Shown here: positions 20,247 to 28,977 of the stretch, in pieces
Layout: each line of letters opens with the position of its first letter
Position numbering within the stretch: position 1 is the first letter of the stretch
Assembly (NCBI RefSeq): GCF_000186865.1
Contig: NW_008705564.1
Location: 212,483 to 276,482 of the forward strand
Reading direction: 5' to 3'
Source: Aureococcus anophagefferens
Taxonomy: Eukaryota > Sar > Pelagophyceae > Pelagomonadales > Pelagomonadaceae
Length of the DNA stretch: 64,000 nucleotides
Program-made: the position numbers and the translations under genes
Notes under the pieces: model-generated
The model's database searches: none
Told to the model about the DNA's origin: nothing
Seen by the model: the letters and a program-made list of their open reading frames with translations, nothing else

Positions 20247-22241
20247 TTAGAGTAAGTCGCCGTCCTCGAGCGCGACCGCGCGCGCGCCGGGCCGCGGAGG
20301 CCGCTTCGCGTCCGCGAGCGCGGCGGCCGCGGCCGCGAAGGCCAGCGCCTGGGCCGTCGACGCGGCGAGGACGGCGGCGCGCGCGGGCCACAACAGCCAC
20401 CAGGCGAGGCCCGCGGGGAAGCTCGCGACCCAGGCCGCGTCGCGCGCGTAGTCTCGCGCGAGACCCACGGGCGGTTTCAGGAGATGCCACGCGACCCAGG
20501 CCTCGACGGGGCTCAGCAGAACCACCCACACCACCACGTCGGAGTGGACCCGGAGCGCCACGGGCGCGGCCTCGCAGGCCATGAGCCACCGGCTCGCCGC
20601 GCGAAACGCCGCCTTGAACGCCCGGAGGCTCCGGGGCTTCGCGACGTCGCGCCAATAGGCGTAGCTCCGGAGCGCCGTCGGCTCGAAGAGGCGCCAGACG
20701 AGGAAGAGGCATCGCACGCCGACGGCCTGGAGCTCGCCGCCGATCTGGCGCGCCTGGTTGAGCGGCGGGAAGACGACGGCGTCGTAGAGCTGCTCGACGG
20801 TGACGTTCCGTCGCTCGTAGAGCGTCGCGTTCGCGTCGCGCGTCGCGTTGAAGAGGCACAGGCCGACGTAGGACCCGACGCCCGTGCGCTTGAGCCAGTT
20901 CCAGTCCCGGACGATTTGGCCCCGGCGCTTCTCGGCGTAGCGCGGCACGTGCTTGACGGGGTCGTCCCAGACGTCGGAGAAGAAGCGCTCCCAGCCGCTC
21001 CGCTTCCACTGGACCTTGCAGTGGCCCAGGAGCACGGTGAAGAGCGCCGTGTGGTTCAAGTCGCCGTCCGCCGTGTAGGCCGGGTGGCCGTCGAGCTGGG
21101 TCTTGATGGTCTTCTTCCGGTCCTTGGCCCACTGCTCCCGGTCTTTGGGGACGCGCTCCTTCGAGTTGTTCAGGTCCTTGGCCTTGCGGTCGCGCTCCGC
21201 CTCGAGGATGGCCTTCTCCGTGTCGTTGACGAGTGCCAGGTCCTCGAGCGTCTGGGCGAGGAGCGCCGCGCTCTTGGCGCGGCTCTTGATGGCCTTGACG
21301 ATGGGCTCGCCGAGGTGCTCGTACGCGGCGAACCCTAACTGGTCCTCGAGGCCCGCGATCTCGCCCGCGATGGCGCGGTGCGTCTCCAGCACCATGGCCA
21401 GCGCCGCCCGCTCAGCGTCGAGCTGGGCGTCGAGGCGCCGGTGCTCCCGGCGCTGGTAGTCGATCTTCTTGTTGACGAAGTCCATCTGCTTGTGCGCGAC
21501 GTCGACCTGCTTGTGGAGCTCCTTCGCGGCTCGAACCCGCTCGACGACGGTGGCGTTGGAGCCGTTGGCGACCTTGAACTGCGGGAAGTCGAAGGTCCAG
21601 GGCTTCTCGCCCGTCATCTCCTCGACGATCGCCGTCATGGTCTCGTTCCGGATCCTCCGGTACTCGGCCTCGGCGTCCTCGTAGAAGTCGCCGATGGCGT
21701 GGCGGCACGCGAAGAGCAGGAAGAGCAGGAAGGGCAGGGCGTAGCGCCGCCGGGGCCGCGGGACCCGGGCGGCGACGGCGAGGCCGTAGCCCAGGCACTT
21801 GCCGACGGCCCAGAGCACCGCGAAGAACGCGGCGACGTGGCGGTAGCCGCACTCGATGAGGAGCCAGGGCAGGATCTTTTCGGCGAAGATCTGGAAGTCG
21901 CTCTTCGGCGCCTCGGGCTCCTCCTCGGGGATGACGTTGCCGAAGGCGTCGTAGCGCGCGGCCTTGCGCGTCGCGTTCGTCGTCGCGTTCGTCGTCGCGT
22001 TCGCGTCGTCGTCGAGGGCTCCCGCGTGCGCGAGGTACTCGGGCGTCAATTCGCGCGAGTAGGTGCCGTCGGCGTTCTTCTGGAGGCCGGGACCGGGCGT
22101 GAAGGTCACCTCCGTCGCCAGCGCCGGCAGCAGCAAGAGCACGGCGACGCGGGCTGCTGGCGTGAAAATCACCTCCGTCGCCAGCGCCGGCAGCAGCAAG
22201 AGCGCGGCGACGCGGGCTGCCCCCATGCCGCTGCTTGCCAA
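20247..22241 (-). CDS. Multi-pass membrane protein with coiled coil and duplicated signal sequence
   Basis: Single exon, 664 aa from the ATG ending at 22241 (a second Met at 22226). The N-terminus is unusual: ARVAALLLLPALATEVIFTP is followed 21 residues later by a near copy, a duplicated signal peptide. Then come an Asn-Ala-Thr glycosylation cluster, hydrophobic spans around residues 120-170, a long coiled coil (about 230-375, e.g. KQVDVAHKQMDFVNKKIDYQ) and two or three C-terminal hydrophobic spans (VVVWVVLLSPVEAWVAWHLL). Several glycosylation sites in the central part suggest a secretory-pathway membrane. No family recognised. It ends 2 bp from the S10 stop and starts 73 bp from the kinesin start. 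Confidence 0.72.
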   Translation of the reverse strand: MASSGMGAARVAALLLLPALATEVIFTPAARVAVLLLLPALATEVTFTPGPGLQKNADGTYSRELTPEYLAHAGALDDDANATTNATTNATRKAARYDAFGNVIPEEEPEAPKSDFQIFAEKILPWLLIECGYRHVAAFFAVLWAVGKCLGYGLAVAARVPRPRRRYALPFLLFLLFACRHAIGDFYEDAEAEYRRIRNETMTAIVEEMTGEKPWTFDFPQFKVANGSNATVVERVRAAKELHKQVDVAHKQMDFVNKKIDYQRREHRRLDAQLDAERAALAMVLETHRAIAGEIAGLEDQLGFAAYEHLGEPIVKAIKSRAKSAALLAQTLEDLALVNDTEKAILEAERDRKAKDLNNSKERVPKDREQWAKDRKKTIKTQLDGHPAYTADGDLNHTALFTVLLGHCKVQWKRSGWERFFSDVWDDPVKHVPRYAEKRRGQIVRDWNWLKRTGVGSYVGLCLFNATRDANATLYERRNVTVEQLYDAVVFPPLNQARQIGGELQAVGVRCLFLVWRLFEPTALRSYAYWRDVAKPRSLRAFKAAFRAASRWLMACEAAPVALRVHSDVVVWVVLLSPVEAWVAWHLLKPPVGLARDYARDAAWVASFPAGLAWWLLWPARAAVLAASTAQALAFAAAAAALADAKRPPRPGARAVALEDGDLL
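22097..22222. repeat. 63-bp in-frame tandem duplication (signal peptide)
   Basis: Two tandem copies with period 63 bp (21 codons), beginning gcgtgaaggtcacctccgtc and gcgtgaaaatcacctccgtc, differ at only a few positions. They encode the repeated hydrophobic leader of the gene at 20247-22241. The first encoded copy supplies the cleavable hydrophobic core; the second follows the likely cleavage site. Confidence 0.9.
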
Positions 22242-22314
22242 TTCAAGATGGCGGCAATTCCGGCACCTTGAACCTATACAAAAACGCTGCCCCGACGCGG
22301 TTGGCCTCGAGACG

Positions 22315-24769
22315 ATGGAGACCGTGTCCGTCTTCGCGCGCGTGCGGCCGCTCAGCGCGCGGGAGGCGCGCGAGGGCGAGGGCCGCGCCGTCTACGCGCA
22401 GGCGGCGCACGGCGCCGTGTCCGTGGCGTCGGCCTACGGCGGCGACGGCGACCGCGCCTTCCGCTTCGAGCGCGTCTTCGACGAGGACGCGAGCCAGGGC
22501 GACGTCTTCGCGGCGTGCTGCGCGCCCCTCGTCGCCTGCGCCCTCGAGGGCACGAACGCGAGCATCCTGACCTACGGCCAGACGGGCACGGGCAAGACGC
22601 ACACCATGCTCGGCCACGACGTCTGGCGGCTCGCGGCCGAGTGCGCGCGCGCGGCCGCGGACCGGACGAGCGACGGCGAGCGCGGGCTCATCCCGCGCGC
22701 CATGGCCTGCCTCTTCGGCGCGCTGAAGCGGTCGCGGGCGCGCGCCTGCGTCAAGGTGTCCTACGTCGAGATCCACAACGAGCGCGTCGTCGACCTGCTG
22801 CGGCCGCCGGACGGCGACGGCGAGCCCGCGGCGCTGGACATCCGCGACGACGCCGAGCGCGGCATGATCGCGCTGGGCGCCGAGGAGGTCGAGGTCGGCG
22901 CCGAGGACCAGGTGCTCGACGTGCTCTGGTTCGGCGCGGAGAACCGCGCCATGTGCGCGACGGACCTCAACGAGCGGAGCTCGCGGTCGCACACGATCTT
23001 CGCCGTGGCCATCGAGCGCCTCGACCGCGACGGCCGCCTGCTCCGGTCGAAGCTGAACCTCGTGGACCTCGCCGGGTCCGAGAAGTGGCGGTCCTACGAG
23101 CTCAAGGCCTTCTCGGCCGCGCGCTGTGTGCAAATCAACCACTGGTTTGGGACGTCCCGACCAAACTTTGAAATTCTCTAGCTCGGTCAAATCGAAGTCG
23201 ATTCGGCTGATTTTTGGACGGATCGATTGCTCTCGTCGAGTTCTCGAAGCACGGCGGAAGTTCTTGCGTCAAAGAATTCGAATACGCTCACATTGAAGTC
23301 GAGTTGAAGATTTGATTGCACACAGGCCGCGCGCATCAAGGAGCTCACGTCCATCAACCAGAGCCTCTCCGCGCTCGCGAACGTCGTCGGCGCGCTCATC
23401 GCGGGCAAGGCCCACGTGCCCTACCGCGCGTCCAAGCTCACGCGCTTACTGCAGGACTCGCTCGGCGGCACGTGCAAGGCCGCGTTCGTCGCGACGATGT
23501 CGCCGTGCGCGTCCGCCGCCGGGCGGGAAACACAAATCTTCAACCCGACTTCAATGTGAGAGTATTCGATAGTTTCGACGCGAGTTATTCTGTCGTGCTT
23601 CGAGAACTCGACGAGCGCCATCGATTCGTCCAAGAATGAGCCAAAACGACGTCGATGTGACCGAGCTCGAGAATTTCAAAGTTTGGCCCCGACGTCCCAA
23701 ACCACCGGTTGATGTCCGGCGCAGGTCCGCCGTCGAGGAGACGCTGTCGACGCTCCACTTCGCGCGGCGGGCCATGAAGGTGCGCGTCTTCGCCGCGCCG
23801 AACGTCGAGGCGGCGGACACGGGCGGCGGCGGCGGCGGCGGCGCGCGCGAGCTGCGGAACGCGCTCGCCGTCGCGCGCCAGGAGATCGCGCGGCTCGAGA
23901 AGGTCGTCCGGCAGCAGCGCCGCGGCGTCGCCGCGCCCGACGCGCCGTCCGACGCCCCGGCGACGGCGCGCGCCCGGGACCTCGCGGAGCGGCGCGCGGC
24001 GCTCGCGAAGGAGTGGGCCGCGCGCGGCGCGTCCGCCGCGTCCGCCGTGGACCGCCGCGACTGGCTCGAGCGCTACCACGCGTGGCTCCGGGACCTGCCG
24101 CCGCTGGCCCCGGCGGACATGGCCGGCGCGTCCGTGGACCTGCGGGAGCGCGTCGCGCTCATGGAGGCCTCCGTGCTCGTCCAGAGCGAGGAGCTGGCCA
24201 CCGCGACCGCGTCCTTCGACGCGGAGCGGAAGGCTTTGGCGAGGGAGCGCGACGACGCGCGCGCGGCCCTGCGGCGCGCGCGCGACGGGGCGCTCGTCGC
24301 CGAGGAGCCCAAGGCGACGACGGCGACGCGGCGGCCGTCGGCGGCGGCGAAGACCGCCGCGAAGGTGCCCTCCGCGAAGGCCGCCGCGAAGCCCGCGGCG
24401 GCGGCGCGGCGCGCGTCCGCGGCCGCGAACCGCAAGGCCGCGCCCGCGCCCGCGCCCGCCGCGAAGCCCCGGGCCGTCATCGACGAGGACGCCCTCGCCG
24501 TGCTCCGGTCCGTCGGCGTCGACGCGTCGACGCTCGACAAGCTCGTCCGCGGCGCCGCCGCGAACGGCGCGAACGGCGCCGCCGACCCGCCGCCGCCGCC
24601 GCCCGAGGAGAACCGGGCGGCGAACGCGGCGCCGGCGAAGAAGAAGAAGCGGCCCGTCGTCGCGCGGCACCTCGACGCGGCGACGGGCGTCTACTACTAC
24701 TACGACCGCAAGACCAAGGAGACGACGTGGGAGCCGCCGCCGAACTGGGACCCGGCGAACGGGACGTAA
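22315..24769 (+). CDS. Kinesin motor protein with C-terminal WW-like domain
   Basis: Exons 22315-23115, 23326-23510 and 23725-24769 give 676 aa; both introns are introners (A2 and A6). The motor is N-terminal: [16 protein letters not shown]-loop [17 protein letters not shown], switch [12 protein letters not shown], switch [10 protein letters not shown], then across splice junctions [53 protein letters not shown] and [10 protein letters not shown] coiled-coil segment follows (residues about 370-520), then an Ala/Lys-rich linker. The last ~35 residues ([27 protein letters not shown]) are a WW-like domain in which the first Trp appears replaced. Microtubule motor; cargo unknown. Motor assignment is secure; the WW call is good but atypical. 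Confidence 0.93.
23116..23325 (-). mobile_element. Introner A2 (kinesin intron 1)
   Basis: 210-nt GC-AG phase-0 intron: target copy gccgcgcg (23116-23123), element 23124-23325, identical target copy gccgcgcg opening exon 2 (8/8). Terminal inverted repeats ctgtgtgcaa and ttgcacacag are perfect over 10 bp. The core is in reverse orientation (ttcggctgatttttggacg). Only the GC donor at the target copy restores the kinesin motif [11 protein letters not shown]. Confidence 0.95.
23511..23724 (+). mobile_element. Introner A6 (kinesin intron 2)
   Basis: 214-nt GT-AG phase-2 intron: target copy gtccgccg (23511-23518), element 23519-23724, identical copy gtccgccg at exon 3 (8/8). Forward-orientation core cgtccaagaatgagccaaa; internal string caaatcttcaacccgacttc as in other A copies. 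The outer ends (ccgggcgggaaacac; tccggcgcag) are diverged from the consensus. It lies 185 nt downstream of A2, so the exon between them is 185 nt. Confidence 0.92.
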
Positions 24770-24774
24770 GACGG

Positions 24775-26190
24775 CTAAGGCGGCTTGAGCGCGCGCCAGG
24801 AGGAGGACCCGCGCGACCGCAGCTTCGCGGCCGGCGGCGGCGGCGGCGTCGNNNNNNNNNNNNNNNNNNNNNNNNNNNNNNNNNNNNNNNNNNNNNNNNN
24901 NCCGTCCCCGCCGACCTCGCCGGCCGGCGCCTCCACCGCCACCGCCTCGTCCGGCGCCGCGGCGCGCGCCGCCGGCGCGCAGGCTTCGCACCTGCAGTCG
25001 AAGAGGCGGTGCTTCCAGAGCCAGGCGCGGCGCACGTCCGCGCCCCACGTCGGCAGGCCCCGCGGGCCGTAGTTGACCGTGACGGCCTCGCCCCGCCGCA
25101 GGTCGCGCGCGGCGACGCAGCGGAGGGTCTCGCCGTCGCGCTCGAGCGTCGCCGTCGGCGCGCAGGCGTGGTCCAGCGCGCCCGCGCGCGCGTAGACGGC
25201 GACGCGGTCGCCCGCGAGCGGCGGCAGCCACGCGCCGCAGGCGTCGAAGCGCGCGTCGCAGTCCGCGACCTTCCGGACCATGTCGTCCTTGATGGCCGCC
25301 GTCGCCGGCGACCGGAAGGAGTGCTTGAGGTCCTCGTCGACGAGGCGCAGCGCGTCGAGCCAGCGCCGCGACCGCGGGTGGAGCCGGTCCGGCGCGGCGC
25401 CGCACGTCTCGCGGTGGCCCGCGCGCCAGGCGGCCTTGAAGCATTTTGCCCCGCAGAACGTCGCCGTCTTGCAGCGGCCGCACTTGAGGAGCCTGGCCCG
25501 CTCCCGCCCGCAGAGGCCGCAGAACGCGCCGGGCTGCAGCGAGGCGACGCCCGTCGCCAAAGCCTCGAAGGACGCGAGCGCGGTCTCGAATTCCGGCGTC
25601 TTTTGTTTTTTCACGCGCGCCCAGCGCTTGAGCTCCTGGAGCGCCAGCCAGCGCGCGCGCGTCGCGTCGTCGGGCCGCGACGTCGCGACGAGCAGCGGCG
25701 GTTCCGCGAAGAGCTCTTCGCCTTTGCGAAACCCCCGCGCCGCGACGAGCGCGCGCGCGTTGGTCCCGCGCGGCGCCTCCATCAACCCGCGCGGGGCCGC
25801 GGTCGCCTCGGGGTGCCGCGGCACGCGGTACAGGAACCGCAGCTCCTCCCAGGGGCAGTCGAGCGGCACGTGCGCGAGCTTCGAGTTCAGCAGCTTCACC
25901 TGCCACTTCCGCGCCGCGTCGTCGAAGGACTGGACGCGGCCGAGCTCGCCGTCGAAGCTGTCGCTCGTGTTCAGGACGACGACGGCGCCCTCGACGAAGA
26001 CGCCGAGCTCGTCGCTGCGCAGGTAGGCGCTGCTGCCCAGGTCCCGCGGCTCGACGCACGGGTTGCGGAAGTCCTGCCGCGCCGCCCAGGCCTTGGCCTG
26101 CTCGACGTCGATGTTCTCGAAGTCCTGCTGCGCCGCCCAGGCCTTGGCCTGCTCGACGTCGATGTTCTCGAACTTCGAGTAGTCCACCAT
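24775..26190 (-). CDS. SET/MYND (SMYD-like) protein lysine methyltransferase
   Basis: Roughly 470 aa from the ATG ending at 26190, interrupted by a 50-N gap near the C-terminus, so length and the last residues are uncertain. Order of parts: a 17-residue tandem repeat (FENIDVEQAKAWAAQQD twice), a segment typical of S-SET (APRGTNARALVAARGFRKGE), the MYND zinc finger CGLCGRERARLLKCGRCKTA through HRETC, and the SET core (LDHACAPTATLERDG, AARDLRRGEAVTVNYG, then the post-SET CRCEAC). These are the SMYD hallmarks; such enzymes methylate lysines on histones or other proteins. It is convergent with the kinesin (5 bp between stops) and divergent from the methyltransferase at 26322. Confidence 0.88.
   Translation of the reverse strand: MVDYSKFENIDVEQAKAWAAQQDFENIDVEQAKAWAARQDFRNPCVEPRDLGSSAYLRSDELGVFVEGAVVVLNTSDSFDGELGRVQSFDDAARKWQVKLLNSKLAHVPLDCPWEELRFLYRVPRHPEATAAPRGLMEAPRGTNARALVAARGFRKGEELFAEPPLLVATSRPDDATRARWLALQELKRWARVKKQKTPEFETALASFEALATGVASLQPGAFCGLCGRERARLLKCGRCKTATFCGAKCFKAAWRAGHRETCGAAPDRLHPRSRRWLDALRLVDEDLKHSFRSPATAAIKDDMVRKVADCDARFDACGAWLPPLAGDRVAVYARAGALDHACAPTATLERDGETLRCVAARDLRRGEAVTVNYGPRGLPTWGADVRRAWLWKHRLFDCRCEACAPAARAAAPDEAVAVEAPAGEVGGDXXXXXXXXXXXXXXXXXXTPPPPPAAKLRSRGSSSWRALKPP
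24852..24901. other. Assembly gap (50 N)
   Basis: Fifty consecutive undetermined bases inside the 3' part of the SET/MYND gene. The round number suggests a placeholder rather than a measured size, so frame continuity across it cannot be assumed. Confidence 0.99.
26071..26172. repeat. 51-bp in-frame tandem duplication
   Basis: Two adjacent 51-bp copies (gatgttctcgaagtcctgct in one, gatgttctcgaacttcgagt at the far end) encode the repeated 17-residue unit at the N-terminus of the SET/MYND protein. The copies are almost identical, so the duplication is recent. Confidence 0.9.
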
Positions 26191-26321
26191 CGCGGTGTCG
26201 ACGCGCGCGCGACGACGGCGGCCGCTGCGCCGGGCGCCGGGGCTGCTTCGATGCTGCTTGGCGCGACTTGTTGAACAATCAATCTACTTCATCTCTGACC
26301 TGCAACAAGGCGATCGCAAGC

Positions 26322-27377
26322 ATGGCCGCGCAGATGATCCACGGTCTGACCGCGGGGGAGAGCGCTCGCCAACGGGCGCACATAGCGGATGTCATCGATG
26401 CAGCGATTGGCAACGCTGCAACACCCAACGACGACGCCAGCGCCGCGTCGGCGACGACGGAGGAGGAGGAGGGCGACTTCCAGGACCCGGGCTACTGGGA
26501 CGACTTCTACGACGACGGCGAGCAGTACGACTGGTACAGCGCCGCCGGCGCGGTCTTCGCCGCGGCGCGCCGGGAGATGCGGCGCGTCGAGCGCGCGACG
26601 GGCCGGCCCGCGCGGGTCCTGGACGTGGGATGCGGCACGGCGACGCATCTCGCGGAGCTCGGCGCGTTCGGCGCCGTGACGGGGGTCGACTTCTCGCCGC
26701 GCGTCGTCGAGGCGTGCCGCGCGAGCGACCCGGAGGGGCGGGCGACCTACGTGTGCGCCGACGCCCTGGACCTGCCCTTCGAGGCCGGGAGCTTCGACGT
26801 CGTGCTCGACAAGGGGTGCCTCGACTGCTTCGTGTCCAGCGAGACCGCGCGCTACGCGCCGCGCGACCGCTACCTGTGCGAGGTCGCGCGCGTGCTCGGG
26901 GACGGCGGCGTCTTCGTCGTGACGTCGGTCTGCGGCGCGGACGTCGTGTCGCTGCTGTCCGACGGCGTCGCGAATCGCTGCGCGGAGGCGACCGCGGGCG
27001 CGACGCGGCCGCCGGCCGACGCCTGGGAGGTCGCGCGGTCGCCGGGCGGCGGTGGCGCCATCGGCGGTTCCGACGCGGGCGACCAGCGCTTCGACGTGCT
27101 CCAGATCGTCGCGACGCGCCAGAAGCACGTCTTCCGCTGCGCGCCGCGCGGCGCCGCGGCGCCCGCGGGCGACGACGGCGCGGCGCGCGTCGACGACGAG
27201 GGCGACGCCGACTTCGACGACGCGACGTCGGCGCGCCTCACGCTCGCCGACGGCCTCTTCTGCGGCGCCTGCGCGCGCCGCGTCTCCGACCTGCTCCCCA
27301 TCCCGGACGGCGGCCGCGCGGTGCCCAAGGCCTGCCCCGGCTGCGGCGCGGGCGTGCGGCGCTTCGCCATGTCGTAA
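26322..27377 (+). CDS. Class I SAM-dependent methyltransferase (EEF1AKMT4/METTL13-like)
   Basis: Single exon, 351 aa from ATG 26322. An acidic N-terminal region leads to YWDDFYDDGEQYDWYSAAGA, a layout typical of the translation-factor lysine methyltransferase group. Motif I is VLDVGCGTATHLAELG, then TGVDFSPRVVEAC, the motif II/III region ADALDLPFEAGSFDVVLDKG (with DKG as in METTL13-like enzymes) and VARVLGDGGVFVVTS. The last ~60 residues hold two CxxC pairs (CGACARRV, CPGCGAG) that could bind zinc. Substrate is inferred only from family resemblance. Divergent from the SET/MYND gene. Confidence 0.82.
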   Translation: MAAQMIHGLTAGESARQRAHIADVIDAAIGNAATPNDDASAASATTEEEEGDFQDPGYWDDFYDDGEQYDWYSAAGAVFAAARREMRRVERATGRPARVLDVGCGTATHLAELGAFGAVTGVDFSPRVVEACRASDPEGRATYVCADALDLPFEAGSFDVVLDKGCLDCFVSSETARYAPRDRYLCEVARVLGDGGVFVVTSVCGADVVSLLSDGVANRCAEATAGATRPPADAWEVARSPGGGGAIGGSDAGDQRFDVLQIVATRQKHVFRCAPRGAAAPAGDDGAARVDDEGDADFDDATSARLTLADGLFCGACARRVSDLLPIPDGGRAVPKACPGCGAGVRRFAMS

Positions 27378-27500
27378 CGAACAACAGCAGCCTGGTCTTT
27401 TCATGTCAATTCGACGCGCCGCGACCCCTCCTTGAAGCTCATGTTGCACTAGCATTTTGGGATGGCTCATGCTCTCCCGACAGCGAGGCGCTCTACCGCA

Positions 27501-28070
27501 ATGAAGCTCGTGCTTTTCTGCGCCGCGAGCGCCGCGGCGCTCTCCCCGAATGGCAAGCTGCCGGCCATGAAGATCGTCGTCGAGGGCAGTCCGCCCTTCG
27601 ACGCCGTCGCCCACTTCGAGGGGCTCGCCGCGGACAGCGACGTCGCCGTGGCCGCGGGCGCGGGCGAGGACGGCGCCGGCCCGGGCGCGCGCGTGCTCAT
27701 CGACGGCGACGCGGCGCTCTTCGGCGCGGGCGACATGGGCGAGGACGAGCGGCGCCGCAAGGCCTTCGACCTGCGGACGGCGTCCGACGCGGACCGGGCC
27801 TGGGGCGCGGCGACGCGGCTCCGCGAGCGCCTCGGGGGCCTCGCCGCGGCCGCGCCGGCCGCGACGGCGGTCCTCGGCGGCGAGGCCGCCGCGCCGGCGA
27901 CGAGCGCGGGCTTCTACGGCGAGGACGAGCTGCGAAACCTCCTCGCGATGCACGAGACGCTCAAGGACGACGCCGGCCTCGACGAGGCCGCCGAGGCCGG
28001 CGTCCCCGGCGGCTTCGACCTCCACGACATCGTGCGCTCCATGGTGGAAGAGGACGGAGACGACGCGTAA
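27501..28070 (+). CDS. Small signal-peptide-bearing protein of unknown function
   Basis: 189 aa from ATG 27501 (MKLVLFCAASAAALSPNGKL), a clear hydrophobic leader; an upstream in-frame ATG at 27462 would add 13 residues before it. The mature part is acidic and Ala-rich, with a Gly-Asp motif block (VLIDGDAALFGAGDMGEDE) and an acidic C-terminus (HDIVRSMVEEDGDDA). No family recognised. A 14-bp string ttgaagctcatgtt occurs just upstream (about 27433) and again downstream (about 28092), framing the gene. Confidence 0.6.
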   Translation: MKLVLFCAASAAALSPNGKLPAMKIVVEGSPPFDAVAHFEGLAADSDVAVAAGAGEDGAGPGARVLIDGDAALFGAGDMGEDERRRKAFDLRTASDADRAWGAATRLRERLGGLAAAAPAATAVLGGEAAAPATSAGFYGEDELRNLLAMHETLKDDAGLDEAAEAGVPGGFDLHDIVRSMVEEDGDDA

Positions 28071-28251
28071 TAAATGGCTGCATGGGATATGTTGAAGCTC
28101 ATGTTAGCCTCCTGTTGAACGTTCGAACACCTGAGCATGGATAGCATGGAGCTGTCCTGCGGCCTCTGCCAGAGGCTCTGGCGCCGCTTGCTTGCGCCAG
28201 GACTCCTCAGCGGAAGATAGTCTAGACAAAGTGCAGACCTCGCCACGAACG

Positions 28252-28956
28252 ATGAGCGGCTACGCCTGCCCCGGCTGCGACTTCGCCCACGGGAAGTGGA
28301 GCGCGCTCCTGGACCACCTCAGGGCCACGGACCACGACGGCGGCGGCACGCGCCGGGCGGCGTCGTTCCGCGTCGCGGCCGACGCCAAGGCGGCGTCGAC
28401 GGCGCGGAGCTGCCGCCTCGCCGAGCGCGCGGGCGACGCGGCGGAGCTCGACGCGCTCGTGGCGGCGGTCGGCGCCGTCGCGCCGCCGGCGCCCGCGAAG
28501 CCCGCGAAGCGGCGGCGGAAGCGCGGCGACGACGACGAGGCGATCAGCGGCAACAATCGCAACGAGACCGCCGGCGGCAACAGCAACGACCGCGTCTACG
28601 GGCGCGGCGCGGCGCTGTTGCGGCGCATGGGCTGGAGGGACGGAGAGGGCGCCGGCCGCGGGAAGCGCGGCCTCGACGCCGAGACGATCGTCGCCGCCTG
28701 CGTGCCCGCCGTGTCGCGCGGCCTGCGCGCCCCGATCGGCATCGGCGCGCCGGCGCCGCCGAAGCCGAAGCGCGCCGGCGCCGCGGAGAAACGGGCGAAG
28801 AAGCGGGTCAAGGCCGCGCGAGCCGCGGCGCCGCTCGACCGCGCGCCGGCGCCGCCGGTCGTGGCGCCGTTCGACGATACGCCGCGGACGCTCGGCCGCG
28901 GCCGCGGGCGGCTCACGCCGGCGTGGATGAGCGAGCCGCGGTTCCGGCCGCCATAA
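28252..28956 (+). CDS. C2H2-type zinc finger and G-patch-like protein
   Basis: 234 aa from ATG 28252. N-terminal CPGCDFAHGKWSALLDHLRA then TDHDG fits a single C2H2-like finger. A basic patch (AKRRRKRGDDDE) precedes RGAALLRRMGWRDGEGAGRG and KRGL, which matches the G-patch consensus (Gly-rich, aromatic and MGW-x-EG core). The tail is Lys/Arg-rich. G-patch proteins recruit DEAH RNA helicases in splicing and ribosome biogenesis, so an RNA-processing role is likely by family. No introns. The 3' end faces the TPR gene 21 bp away. Confidence 0.7.
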   Translation: MSGYACPGCDFAHGKWSALLDHLRATDHDGGGTRRAASFRVAADAKAASTARSCRLAERAGDAAELDALVAAVGAVAPPAPAKPAKRRRKRGDDDEAISGNNRNETAGGNSNDRVYGRGAALLRRMGWRDGEGAGRGKRGLDAETIVAACVPAVSRGLRAPIGIGAPAPPKPKRAGAAEKRAKKRVKAARAAAPLDRAPAPPVVAPFDDTPRTLGRGRGRLTPAWMSEPRFRPP

Positions 28957-28977
28957 AGGAGACACAGGGAGGGTTAT

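Noticed and set aside
18712..21132. 806-aa minus-strand ORF opposite the S10 carboxypeptidase
   Set aside because: Arg/Gly/Glu-rich text with no family match, complementary to a well-supported gene. Long antisense frames are expected when third codon positions are almost always G or C.
23585..26278. 897-aa minus-strand ORF across kinesin and SET/MYND genes
   Set aside because: It crosses an introner and the N gap, and is antisense to the kinesin C-terminus; no family match.
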